NCBI RefSeq assembly: GCF_047425875.1
Contig: NZ_CP179727.1
Span: forward strand, 868,001-932,000
Reading direction: 5' to 3'
Source: Macrococcoides animalis
Lineage (GTDB): Bacteria > Bacillota > Bacilli > Staphylococcales > Staphylococcaceae
DNA length: 64,000 nucleotides
Every line of letters begins with the position of its first letter. Position 1 is the stretch's first letter. Positions 34,091-42,470 of this stretch are shown piece after piece. The translations under genes and the position numbers were made by a program. The notes under the pieces are model-generated. The model was not told where the DNA came from and did no database searches. It saw only the letters and a program-made list of their open reading frames with translations.

Positions 34091-34909
34091 CTATTCTGTG
34101 ATTTCAACTTCAACACCGAAATGATCACTGACAATCGGTGCGTTAACATTATCAAATACTGTCTTGCTTGAAAGTACATTCATACCTTTACTTGTAAAGA
34201 TAAAATCAATTCGGAGTTTCCCACCATTATTTTCCCATCCAGCAATATTCTTTTCTATCGTATGATGTCCATGTTTTACTTCCGCTTCATTATAAGTATC
34301 CGATAATTCACTATTGTTTAATACAAAATCATATCCTTCAGTACCTTCTGGATTGTTAAAGTCACCCATTACGATTAATGGGTGATTATATCGATCTAAA
34401 ACCTTTTGCGTATTCATCCATTCATGACTAAAACCATATTTCTCATTTACCCACCATGAGAAATGACAACTTGCCACTACAAAAGGCTTTCCGTTCACTG
34501 TCATCTCACCAAATAAAATTTTTCGAGAGCGATAGTTATCCGGAGACTGATAGGTTGAGACAAATTCTGAATAAGGTTTAATGGGCGATTTCGAAAGGAT
34601 TGCACTACCTTCTTCATATTTGTCATAACCAATATGACTCATCGCATAGCTAAAGTAATAATCATATCCTTGTGCTCTTAATTTATTCACGATGATATAA
34701 GCGAAGTTATCATCTTTTATGTTAATGTCATCATTACCTGGGCAATAATATTGATCAGTTATGACGTTCATATTCTCAATTAATTGATTCACCTCTTGTA
34801 ATGCAATGACGTCATAATCCGCTTTTATGATTTGTGATACAATTTGATCAATTTTCTCTTCTTGATGTTCTTCTAACCAACTATGAGTATTGAGTGTTAG
34901 CAACTTCAT
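34091..34909 (-). CDS. Endonuclease/exonuclease/phosphatase (EEP) family hydrolase
   Basis: 272 residues from ATG 34909. Motifs in order: LTLNTHSWL, DVIALQEVNQ (catalytic Glu), SCHFSWW, MGDFNNPEG, RIDFIF and the C-terminal SDHFGVEVEI with the catalytic Asp-His. The fold cleaves phosphodiester or phosphomonoester bonds of nucleic acids, inositol phosphates or lipids. It lies directly downstream of the PTS gene behind a terminator; it may be co-regulated with sugar uptake by readthrough. Substrate unknown. Confidence 0.82.
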   Translation of the reverse strand: MKLLTLNTHSWLEEHQEEKIDQIVSQIIKADYDVIALQEVNQLIENMNVITDQYYCPGNDDINIKDDNFAYIIVNKLRAQGYDYYFSYAMSHIGYDKYEEGSAILSKSPIKPYSEFVSTYQSPDNYRSRKILFGEMTVNGKPFVVASCHFSWWVNEKYGFSHEWMNTQKVLDRYNHPLIVMGDFNNPEGTEGYDFVLNNSELSDTYNEAEVKHGHHTIEKNIAGWENNGGKLRIDFIFTSKGMNVLSSKTVFDNVNAPIVSDHFGVEVEITE

Positions 34910-34930
34910 CTTATTCTCTCCTTTAATCAA

Positions 34931-34958
34931 AATAAAAAGGCAGCCGAAGCTACCCCTT
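34931..34958 (-). terminator. Terminator between the PTS gene and the EEP hydrolase
   Basis: On the minus strand GGTAGC-TTCG-GCTGCC, a UUCG tetraloop stem with C-G closing pair, followed by T5. It sits just after the PTS stop and partly overlaps the region ahead of the hydrolase ribosome-binding site. Confidence 0.75.
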
Positions 34959-34960
34959 TA

Positions 34961-37132
34961 TTATATTTCAATATGTCCAATTTTTTCAGCTTTTGTTACT
35001 TGGCCAGTTGTATCTAATGATAATGACTCAACACGTTCACTATTCGTAATGACAACAATAATTGTTGTATCTTTACCTTCAGATTGTACTGCTTCGATAT
35101 CCATGATTGCTAAAGTGTCACCGACTTTAACTTTTTGTCCATCATTGACTACAACACGTGATGCAGGTTTCGTCATGCTTACCGTTTCGATACCCATATG
35201 CACAAGTACTTCAATACCGTCCGCTGTTTTAATACCGATTGCATGTTTCGTTGGGAAGATACTTACGATTTCACCTTCAACTGGTGCAACGATAGTTTCG
35301 TCGCTTGGTTTCACTGCAAAGCCTTCACCCATCATTTTTTGAGAGAATACAGGATCGTTAACTTGTTCAATATTGATTGCTTCACCATCTGCTACTGAAT
35401 ACAATGCTTTTTGTGCGCCAGAGAAACCTTTTGTATCTGTATTATCTAATACTGTAGGCTCTATAACTGCTTGTTTTGGTGCAGGAATTTCAGCACCAGA
35501 TTGTAATAAATCTTCAATATCTGATTTTAATACGTCTGCTTTAGGACCATAAACAGCTTGAACCCCGTTATCTTTAACGATTAAGCCCATCGCACCAGCT
35601 TTCTTCCAAGCTGCTTCATTTCCGACTAAACCTCTATCATTAACACTTACACGTAAACGTGTCATACAAGCATCTACATCTTTAATATTTTGTTTACCAC
35701 CTAATAAGTGAATAATTTGTACAACTTGATCGTCTGCTTGAATATTAGTTGCTCCTGTCTCTTCAACCATATCCGCTTCGTAGTTACCGTTACGTCCAGG
35801 TGTAGCAAAGTTGAACTTCTTAATTAAGAAGTTTGCTAAGAAATACGTTACTACTGCAAATCCAATAGTTGTTAATACAAAGTTGATTAAATCCCCACCT
35901 AAACCTGCTTTAATCGCAAGTGGTGTTCTCGTTAATAACTCAATCGTACCGAATGAGTGTACACGTAAATTAATCACATCTGCCATCGCAAATGCTGCAC
36001 CTTGAATGAATGCATAAACAACATATAAAGGTACTGCAACGAACATAAACATAAATTCTAAAGGCTCAGTTACCCCTGTTAAGAATACTGCTAATGCTGC
36101 TGAGAAGTACATAGATTTGTATTTCGGTAATTTGTCTTTATCAACATTACGGTACATTGCAAGTGCTAGACCCATTAATATCCCTGTAGAACCAATCATT
36201 TGTCCAACTTTAAATCGTGCTGGTGTATAGTCATTTAATACTTGTGTGTATTGACTTGTATCCCCAGCATGGCTTAAGTTAACTAAGTCTGTAGCCCATG
36301 CCAACCAAAGTGGATCTTGTCCGAACACTTTAGTACCTGCTTGTGCACCTGAAAGAATTTCATATGTTCCACCAAGTTGCGTATAGTTAATTGGAATCGT
36401 TAACATATGATGAAGACCGAATGGTAATAACAAACGTTCTAAGAATCCAAATAAGAATGGTGCTAGAATTGGTGCTGTATCTTTACTTGATGCAATCCAT
36501 AATCCAAAGTTATTAATACCCGCTTGAATATATGGCCAAATTACTGCTAATGCTAATGCAACAATCGTTGACCAAAGAATAACAACAAATGGTACAAAAC
36601 GTTTCCCATTGAAGAAAGATAACGCATCTGGTAACTTTCTATAGTTATAATATTTGTTATATGCATTCGCACCAACGAAACCTGCGATAATACCAACGAA
36701 TACCCCCATGTTCAATGCCGGTGATTCTAAAACACTAGTAAAGAATCCTTTAACCATAATCTTAGTTCCGAATAAAGTGTGCGTGAATGCTTTATCATCT
36801 GCAAGCATTGCACTATTCACACCAAATATTGCTCCTGTGATACGGTTAATCAGTACGAATGCAATACCTGCTGCAAACGCACCTCCTGCTCTTTCTTTCG
36901 CCCAACTTCCCCCAATTGCTAATGCAAAGAGTAGATGTAAGTTCCCAATAATCGCCCAACCAATACTTTCAATTACACTACCAATAGTGATTAACATTTG
37001 CATGTCAGGGCTAATGAGTGGAATCGATTTCCCTATACTTATCATAAGACCAGCTGCTGGCATAACTGCCACAACAACCATCAGTGCTTTACCGAACTTT
37101 TGCCAAAACTCAAAGCTTAATAACTGTTTCAT
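34961..37132 (-). CDS. PTS glucose/maltose-family permease, fused EIICBA
   Basis: 723 residues. The EIIC domain (about 1-435) has ten or so helices and the GLHHMLTIPINYTQLGG and TEPLEFMFMFVAVPLY segments. EIIB (about 465-545) carries the phosphoacceptor Cys in DACMTRLRV. EIIA (about 585-723) has the phospho-His in VLVHMGIETV and a second His in FPTKHAIG. It imports and phosphorylates a sugar. The HHMLTIP region and the fused C-B-A order resemble the streptococcal glucose/maltose PtsG/MalT type, so an alpha-glucoside such as maltose is my best guess. Divergent from its LacI regulator, with an operator just downstream of the promoter. Confidence 0.88.
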   Translation of the reverse strand: MKQLLSFEFWQKFGKALMVVVAVMPAAGLMISIGKSIPLISPDMQMLITIGSVIESIGWAIIGNLHLLFALAIGGSWAKERAGGAFAAGIAFVLINRITGAIFGVNSAMLADDKAFTHTLFGTKIMVKGFFTSVLESPALNMGVFVGIIAGFVGANAYNKYYNYRKLPDALSFFNGKRFVPFVVILWSTIVALALAVIWPYIQAGINNFGLWIASSKDTAPILAPFLFGFLERLLLPFGLHHMLTIPINYTQLGGTYEILSGAQAGTKVFGQDPLWLAWATDLVNLSHAGDTSQYTQVLNDYTPARFKVGQMIGSTGILMGLALAMYRNVDKDKLPKYKSMYFSAALAVFLTGVTEPLEFMFMFVAVPLYVVYAFIQGAAFAMADVINLRVHSFGTIELLTRTPLAIKAGLGGDLINFVLTTIGFAVVTYFLANFLIKKFNFATPGRNGNYEADMVEETGATNIQADDQVVQIIHLLGGKQNIKDVDACMTRLRVSVNDRGLVGNEAAWKKAGAMGLIVKDNGVQAVYGPKADVLKSDIEDLLQSGAEIPAPKQAVIEPTVLDNTDTKGFSGAQKALYSVADGEAINIEQVNDPVFSQKMMGEGFAVKPSDETIVAPVEGEIVSIFPTKHAIGIKTADGIEVLVHMGIETVSMTKPASRVVVNDGQKVKVGDTLAIMDIEAVQSEGKDTTIIVVITNSERVESLSLDTTGQVTKAEKIGHIEI

Positions 37133-37150
37133 ATTCTTATCTCCTTTTTA

Positions 37151-37164
37151 TGCAATCGGTTGCA
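37151..37164. promoter_or_regulatory. LacI-family operator in front of the PTS gene
   Basis: TGCAATCGGTTGCA is a LacI/GalR-type palindrome 19 bp upstream of the PTS start. An almost identical copy is at 37279-37292. Confidence 0.88.
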
Positions 37165-37176
37165 TTACTTGAAACA

Positions 37177-37205
37177 AATATATCATCAGAAAATTAGTTT
37201 GTAAA
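37177..37205 (-). promoter_or_regulatory. Promoter of the PTS gene
   Basis: On the minus strand TTTACA (37205-37200), 17 bp, TATATT (37182-37177). The operator at 37151 lies at about +5 to +20, blocking elongation or initiation when occupied. Confidence 0.75.
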
Positions 37206-37271
37206 CAACTATTATTAAAAATATTAACTTTATTTGCATTAATACTGTGAAAACTTGTGCAAAAACTGTCG

Positions 37272-37300
37272 TTGACAACGCAATCGGTTGCATATATGAT
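37272..37300 (+). promoter_or_regulatory. Promoter of the LacI-family regulator gene with operator in the spacer
   Basis: TTGACA (37272-37277), 17 bp, TATGAT (37295-37300). The operator CGCAATCGGTTGCA (37279-37292) fills the spacer, so the regulator represses itself as well as the PTS gene. Confidence 0.85.
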
Positions 37301-37326
37301 TAAAGAAAATGATAAGGAGGGGTATT

Positions 37327-38340
37327 ATGGCGATTACAGTAAAAGACGTTGCAAAAAAAGCAGGCGTCGCAACATCAACAGTCTCTCGCGTTGTCAACAA
37401 TCACCCTTCTATCTCAGAAGCAACGAGAAAGAAAGTGCAAAAGGTGATGCAAGAGATGGGTTATGTCCCAAATATTGCTGCGCGGAATCTCGGAAAACGC
37501 ACTTCAAATGCAGTCGGTATTATCTTACCACCACTGAGTTCAAAAGAACGTATGGCAAATCCCTTCTTCTTAGAGATTATTGAATCGATTACAGATGAAG
37601 CTCGACGTAATAATATGACGACAGCTGTGGCAGTAGCTAAGAACTTAGAAGACTTATTAGAAGACGTGAAAGTCATGCACACACAAAAACAAGTTGCAGG
37701 CTTTATACTTGCTTATGCACATCAAGGTGATCCTGTGATTGAATATTTAATTGCGCATGACATTGCATTTACATTAATTGGTCAACCCTATCGTCAACAT
37801 GCCGCGATTAATTATATTGATAACGACAACCAGTTACTCGGTCAACATGCAACAGAACACTTAATAGAAAATGGTCATCGCAACATTTTATTTATTACAA
37901 ATACCGTTAAAGAAGGAATATACTTTGAACGTTATTTTGGTTATCAAAAAGCAATGATGTTAAACCAGTTAAAAACGTTTGATAGTGTGTCCATCATTGA
38001 ACATACAGACTATGCAGATTTTGAGGATACGCTGATACGCACAAAAGCAACAGCAATTGTAGTTCTAGATGACATATTTGCGCTACGCGTGATGCAACTT
38101 GTGCAAATGTATGGTTATAATGTGCCAGATGATCTATCAGTAGTGAGCTTTAATAACTCGATTCTATCAACATTAACACATCCATATTTAACGACGATTG
38201 ATATCGATGCTGGAACACTAGGACATGAAGCAGTCCAAATGCTGATAAGACAACTTTCTGGCGAAAATACATCTAATACAAAAATTGTTGTACCACATGA
38301 ATTGATTGAGCGCGAGACAGTAATTGAATATAAAAAATAA
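37327..38340 (+). CDS. LacI/GalR-family transcriptional repressor, MalR-like
   Basis: 337 residues. The N-terminal DNA-binding domain, ITVKDVAKKAGVATSTVSRV with VNNHPSISEATRKKV, is followed by the hinge YVPNIAARNLGKRTS and a periplasmic-binding-protein-like effector domain. ATG 37327 follows GGAGGGGT. The two operators in the divergent region match the LacI half-site TGCAA.CG. The effector is presumably the sugar (or its phosphate) imported by the divergent PTS. MalR-like by sequence character; specificity is inference. Confidence 0.88.
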   Translation: MAITVKDVAKKAGVATSTVSRVVNNHPSISEATRKKVQKVMQEMGYVPNIAARNLGKRTSNAVGIILPPLSSKERMANPFFLEIIESITDEARRNNMTTAVAVAKNLEDLLEDVKVMHTQKQVAGFILAYAHQGDPVIEYLIAHDIAFTLIGQPYRQHAAINYIDNDNQLLGQHATEHLIENGHRNILFITNTVKEGIYFERYFGYQKAMMLNQLKTFDSVSIIEHTDYADFEDTLIRTKATAIVVLDDIFALRVMQLVQMYGYNVPDDLSVVSFNNSILSTLTHPYLTTIDIDAGTLGHEAVQMLIRQLSGENTSNTKIVVPHELIERETVIEYKK

Positions 38341-38369
38341 TCTTATGACGAGGTCATAAGATTATTTTT
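38336..38369. terminator. Bidirectional terminator after the LacI-type gene
   Basis: TCTTATGAC-GAG-GTCATAAGA (38341-38361), extended by AAATAA/TTATTT, then T-rich. Convergent to the MBL gene. Confidence 0.9.
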
Positions 38370-39009
38370 ACATATACCAAAATTTTTCCGCTCCAACAGT
38401 TGTCTCAGGTGTATGACCACTATATAAAATTGTATCATCCGGAAGTGATAAAATTTTAGCGATACTTTGAATTAAATTTTGCTTATTTCCACCTTCATAT
38501 TGTGTAGAACCAAAAGTACCTTTAAAAATTGTATCTCCAACAAAGCTGATGTTTAATTGTTGATTGTAATACATCACTTGATCTGTAGCATGACCAGGTG
38601 TGTAATGCATCGTAAATATTGAACTTTCATCATTTTCTAATTGAAATGTAGTGCCTTCACCTACATAATTCACATCTTTTAAGACGACAAATCGTTCACA
38701 TAGTGCTGATAAATTACGAACAGCATTTTCTGTATACTCAATTCCACGATGATGCATATAAACAGGAACATTGAATTCCCTTCTCAAATCATCTACTGCG
38801 GCAATATGATCAAAGTGACCATGTGTAAGTAATATTTTCTCTACAGAATACTCATTATCATTTATAACTTTTATTATCTTTTCTGGTTGTGCACCTGCAT
38901 CAATAATCATTGCTTGCTTTGTTAATCGATTTGCAAATATATAAGCATTTGAATTAAATACATCTTTTACTTCTATTCTATGCACGATGTAATTGTTATT
39001 AACATCCAT
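38368..39009 (-). CDS. Metallo-beta-lactamase-fold hydrolase (glyoxalase II-like)
   Basis: 213 residues. The THGHFDH metal-binding motif near residue 60, then TPGHATDQVMYY, FVGDTIFKGTFG and LYSGHTPETTVG give the full set of histidine and aspartate ligands for two metals. Family members hydrolyse thioesters or act on persulfides and lactones. Start ATG 39009 is inside the end of the DsbA-like gene (overlap 11 bp), so translation is coupled. Third gene of an ArsR-DsbA-MBL operon. Confidence 0.85.
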   Translation of the reverse strand: MDVNNNYIVHRIEVKDVFNSNAYIFANRLTKQAMIIDAGAQPEKIIKVINDNEYSVEKILLTHGHFDHIAAVDDLRREFNVPVYMHHRGIEYTENAVRNLSALCERFVVLKDVNYVGEGTTFQLENDESSIFTMHYTPGHATDQVMYYNQQLNISFVGDTIFKGTFGSTQYEGGNKQNLIQSIAKILSLPDDTILYSGHTPETTVGAEKFWYM

Positions 39010-39682
39010 CGATACCACAACTCATCCCTGTCATATCAATGTCTTCCTCGTCTTGATTACCCATTGCTTCTTGTAAAGCCGCTTTGAATGTTTCAACATT
39101 TTGTGCACCGTTAATTGTGATTTCACCATTAATTAAGAAGAAAGGAACACCTTGAACACCCATAAGACTTACTTGAGTTTCATCTCTACGGACTTGTTGT
39201 TCATATTTGTTTGAAGTCAATATTTCTTCTACCACGTCAGCATCTAAACCAGCTTGCGCTGCAATATCTTTCAATACATCATGATTACTAAGCTCTAAAT
39301 TTTTAGTGAAATAAGCATCAAATAATAAGTTCGTTAATGCCTTATTCCCTACCTCATTTGCATATTGTGTTAAACGGTGAGCATCCATCGTATTCGTATA
39401 TTGTGTTGAAGCGTATTTGAAATCAATACCTTCTTTCACTCCTAATCTTTCAATTGCTCGAATTCTAGCTGCAGCTCCATCATTTGTTAAGCGATATTTT
39501 TTTGCAAAGCGATCTTCAGTTGTAGATACAACGTCATAACTTGCGTTAGGATCTAATTCAAAACTTCTCATTTCTAAATCCACTTGATCTTCAATACCTA
39601 AATCTTTAATCGCAGTTTCTAACCTTTTTTCTCCAATATAACAATATGGGCAAGCATAATCTGACCAAAATTCTATTTTCAT
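38999..39682 (-). CDS. DsbA-family (FrnE-like) cytoplasmic thiol oxidoreductase
   Basis: 227 residues. It starts MKIEFWSDYACPYCYIGEKR, with the thioredoxin-fold active site CPYC at residues 11-14, an inserted helical domain, and the cis-Pro loop GVQGVPFFL. No signal peptide, so cytoplasmic. The C-terminus ends with a cysteine pair, GMSCGIDGC. FrnE-like proteins are implicated in oxidative and disulfide stress. Second gene of the ArsR-DsbA-MBL operon, 20 bp after the regulator. Confidence 0.88.
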   Translation of the reverse strand: MKIEFWSDYACPYCYIGEKRLETAIKDLGIEDQVDLEMRSFELDPNASYDVVSTTEDRFAKKYRLTNDGAAARIRAIERLGVKEGIDFKYASTQYTNTMDAHRLTQYANEVGNKALTNLLFDAYFTKNLELSNHDVLKDIAAQAGLDADVVEEILTSNKYEQQVRRDETQVSLMGVQGVPFFLINGEITINGAQNVETFKAALQEAMGNQDEEDIDMTGMSCGIDGC

Positions 39683-39702
39683 TTTTAATTCCTCTTTCCT
39701 TT

Positions 39703-40023
39703 TTATAAATCTTGTGCTAAAAACTCTGATATTGCTTTTATCTTTTCTTCATTACGTTTGTAATATGTCCATTTACCGATTCTCGTTGCATCTACTAGCC
39801 CAGCTCGTTGTAATACAGATAAATATTGTGACGTTGTCGACTGCGTCATCTCTAATTTATCTCGAATTACGCTGACACAGACACCTGTTTCATGCATCTC
39901 TTCAGGTACTTGACGTTCTGTACCAAAGTTTGCCTCCGGATCTTTTAACCAGAATAATATTTTTAAACGCGCATCATTTGATAGTGCTTTAAAAACTTCT
40001 ATTGCTTCAACGTTGTCATTCAT
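39703..40023 (-). CDS. ArsR-family winged-helix regulator
   Basis: 106 residues from ATG 40023, preceded by AAAGGGTG. Helix-turn-helix: VFKALSNDARLKILFWLKDP, and LEMTQSTTSQYLSVLQRAGL. It has a single cysteine in HETGVCVSVIRDK just before the recognition helix, instead of the CxC metal site, so a thiol-based or other redox signal is more likely than a metal. It is the first gene of the operon with the DsbA-like and MBL proteins and lies close to the inverted repeat at 40061-40080. Confidence 0.85.
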   Translation of the reverse strand: MNDNVEAIEVFKALSNDARLKILFWLKDPEANFGTERQVPEEMHETGVCVSVIRDKLEMTQSTTSQYLSVLQRAGLVDATRIGKWTYYKRNEEKIKAISEFLAQDL

Positions 40024-40060
40024 GTAATCACCCTTTAAAATATATTTTATACAATTCATT

Positions 40061-40080
40061 ATATCGTAATATCTCGATAT
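40061..40080. promoter_or_regulatory. Inverted repeat, likely operator of the ArsR-family regulator
   Basis: ATATCG-TAATATCT-CGATAT, perfect 6-bp half-sites, 38 bp upstream of the regulator start. Confidence 0.55.
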
Positions 40081-40095
40081 GTAAACATATAAGCT

Positions 40096-40128
40096 CAAAA
40101 AAAGATGACATCCTAAAATGTCATCTTT
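40096..40128 (-). terminator. Terminator of the DUF454 gene
   Basis: AAAGATGACAT-CCTAAA-ATGTCATCTTT (40101-40128), perfect 11-bp stem with T5 on the minus strand. Confidence 0.85.
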
Positions 40129-40135
40129 ATATCTC

Positions 40136-40498
40136 CTATTCATCCAACGTCTTAATCACTGTAAACAACACTATTGCTTGAATCATCACCATGATGGCAA
40201 GACCGATTCTGACATATAAATTATCTATCATAAAAATCGAAAAACCAACGACAATAAATACACTCAACAATAACTGAAATTTTTTCTTCAATGTATAACC
40301 ACCACGTTCATAGAAATCCTGAACGTAAGATTGATAAATTTTTGTTTTGACTAACCAGTTATGAAATCGATCAGAACTTCTCGCAAAGCAGTATACCGCT
40401 AGGAGAAGAAACGGTGTTGTTGGTAGAAGCGGCAGGAACGCACCGACAAATCCGAGGATTGTGGAAATCACACCAACAGTTACAATTAAAAACCTCAA
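40136..40498 (-). CDS. DUF454 (YbaN-like) membrane protein
   Basis: 120 residues. Helices at about 3-33 (with GFVGAFLPLLPTTPFLLLA, the family hallmark), a soluble loop FARSSDRFHNWL then VKTKIYQSYVQDF, and two more helices near 73-115. Family function not established; found next to electron-transfer genes in other bacteria. Alone here, between the ArsR operon and the ABC operon. Confidence 0.82.
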   Translation of the reverse strand: MRFLIVTVGVISTILGFVGAFLPLLPTTPFLLLAVYCFARSSDRFHNWLVKTKIYQSYVQDFYERGGYTLKKKFQLLLSVFIVVGFSIFMIDNLYVRIGLAIMVMIQAIVLFTVIKTLDE

Positions 40499-40609
40499 AA
40501 GAAATCCTCCTAGAAAATGATTGTCTACACATTATACTAGATTTCATCACTGAATGTTTAATGTGGGTTTATCATTTTTGTGAAGGGTTTATTTTCGTAT
40601 ACTTTTTAT

Positions 40610-41380
40610 TTAATTCCTTATCTCAATATTATTAAAGCGTATGACGCTAACAAATAAGCTAAGAATAATCAAAACAACTGTAACAATAATCGGCATTATT
40701 GCATAACTCAATTCAATTTCTCCAAGCATTAACTGCGTATTATTCTGTAATAAATATAACGGTGAGACATCACTTATTCCTTTTTTCAAATTCGCAATAA
40801 ATAATATAATCACAAATACAATCATTGATAACATAACACCTATATTGTTTTTTATTAATGTTGAAAACATCAGGATTAGACTTAAAAGTAATACACCAAA
40901 TAGCCAACTCATTAAATACGCCATTATTTTATTATTTCCTTCGTTACTGAAATAATACAATGTATAACCATAATGAATAAGCCCACCAATTAGAAATGCG
41001 ATACTCCAAATACATACACTCATCAACCACTTAGATAGAATAATGTATTTTCTACTTAAACCTTTCGTCACAAGGTTTAATAGTGTTCCCTTATTTAATT
41101 CATTGACTAACATACCACTATACATGATGACTAATACAATCAAACCAATTTGATTTACATTTTTAAAAAATTGAATATATGAATCAATGTATGTTGCTTT
41201 AGGTATTTTCATATCTTTCATCGCTTCAGGTAATGCACCTTTGATGACATCTGGCATAATAATTGCTATAAATGGACTCATAATTCCCATAATCATTAAT
41301 ACAATAATGAGTGACACTACTTTATATGTTCTTAAATTCTCCATCCATTCTTTTTGTAACATCACTTTCAAAATATTCAT
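40610..41380 (-). CDS. ABC-2-like transporter permease
   Basis: 256 residues, six hydrophobic helices beginning after KEWMENLRTYKVVS (the usual first-helix lead). Overlaps the ATPase gene by 4 bp. Last gene of a four-gene operon with an XRE-TPR regulator and a PLDc_N-type membrane protein. Possibly an exporter of peptides or part of antimicrobial self-protection, as an SdpI-like protein is encoded next to the operon. Confidence 0.85.
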   Translation of the reverse strand: MNILKVMLQKEWMENLRTYKVVSLIIVLMIMGIMSPFIAIIMPDVIKGALPEAMKDMKIPKATYIDSYIQFFKNVNQIGLIVLVIMYSGMLVNELNKGTLLNLVTKGLSRKYIILSKWLMSVCIWSIAFLIGGLIHYGYTLYYFSNEGNNKIMAYLMSWLFGVLLLSLILMFSTLIKNNIGVMLSMIVFVIILFIANLKKGISDVSPLYLLQNNTQLMLGEIELSYAIMPIIVTVVLIILSLFVSVIRFNNIEIRN

Positions 41381-42261
41381 GATGTCACCTCCATATAGAT
41401 ATTCTCTAAAGAATTATCAATGACCTCAATATAAGATGGATAAATCTTTTGTAGATGAAGAAAATCATAAAAAGCTTTTAAATCTTTATTGTTTAATTTA
41501 ATCAAAATATGAGCACCAACACGCGCCACTTCATTTTGTTGTTGTAACTTTTCTTTTTCATCTAGTGTCACCTGTAATTTGATTGTAAGGTGATTTGTTG
41601 TGTTATTTAGCTTTAAAGTATTTAAATCTACTATTTTCTTTTGAGTGAGTACAATGACTTCATCACAAATGCGATTCACATCGCTCAAAATATGCGTTGA
41701 AAATATGACGGTCGTTCTACGCTTTATCTTTTCAAGTATTGATAATATTTCTTGTCGACCTTTTGGATCCAATGCACTTGTAGGTTCATCACAAATTAAT
41801 ATGTCAGGGTTATGAATTAGAGCTTGAGCTATCCCTAAACGTTGCTTCATTCCTCTTGAGTATTTAGAAATTCTCTTTTTATCATTTACTAATCCAACTT
41901 CAGCAATCAGTTCAGTGACCTTTGTTTCAATTTCACTTTGAGGTACTTCTGTTATCTTTGCACATAAGGTCAAATACTCATGTGCATTCATATAATGATA
42001 ATACTCTGGCACATCCGGTAAATAACCAATGTGTCGATTTGTTTTTGTCTCACCATATTTTACGGGTTCATCATGCACCGTTATAGTCCCACTATCCATT
42101 TGAAGCAAACCTAGAATCATGCGGATCGTTGTTGTCTTACCTGACCCGTTCGGCCCAATAAAACCATAAATCTTCCCTTTTTCAAAAACGAAAGATGCAT
42201 TCTCTATAATTTTATTATCTCCAAATGCTTTAGAAACGTTATTCAATGATAACATACTCAT
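41377..42261 (-). CDS. ABC transporter ATP-binding protein
   Basis: 294 residues. Walker A GPNGSGKTT, signature YSRGMKQR, Walker B LICDEPTSALD, switch His in STHILSDV; the layout LGLLQMDSGTITV is of the BcrA/YxlF type. 4-bp overlaps with both neighbours. Confidence 0.92.
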   Translation of the reverse strand: MSMLSLNNVSKAFGDNKIIENASFVFEKGKIYGFIGPNGSGKTTTIRMILGLLQMDSGTITVHDEPVKYGETKTNRHIGYLPDVPEYYHYMNAHEYLTLCAKITEVPQSEIETKVTELIAEVGLVNDKKRISKYSRGMKQRLGIAQALIHNPDILICDEPTSALDPKGRQEILSILEKIKRRTTVIFSTHILSDVNRICDEVIVLTQKKIVDLNTLKLNNTTNHLTIKLQVTLDEKEKLQQQNEVARVGAHILIKLNNKDLKAFYDFLHLQKIYPSYIEVIDNSLENIYMEVTS

Positions 42262-42470
42262 TCTGAATATTCCTCACTGACTAAATATGAAATTGGGCCG
42301 ACAATGTTTGCAAAGATAATGATTAAAATCCAACTCTGTTTATTTAAATTATTGAATTTCTGTTTTTTCATCACTTTAGTCAGCGCAAACAACATTAACA
42401 GCAGTTGTAATCCAATTAAGGGTAGCAAAAATGGTAAATAATCTTTTAGAACAGTAATATCAGTGTTCAT
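42258..42470 (-). CDS. Small PLDc_N-domain (phospholipase D N-terminal-like) membrane protein
   Basis: 70 residues with two helices, about 12-30 and 46-62. The second ends in ANIVGPISYLVSEEYSE, close to the PLDc_N family hallmark (GP..Y). These small proteins often sit inside ABC transporter operons, where they may be accessory subunits. 4-bp overlaps with XRE and ATPase genes. Confidence 0.75.
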   Translation of the reverse strand: MNTDITVLKDYLPFLLPLIGLQLLLMLFALTKVMKKQKFNNLNKQSWILIIIFANIVGPISYLVSEEYSE

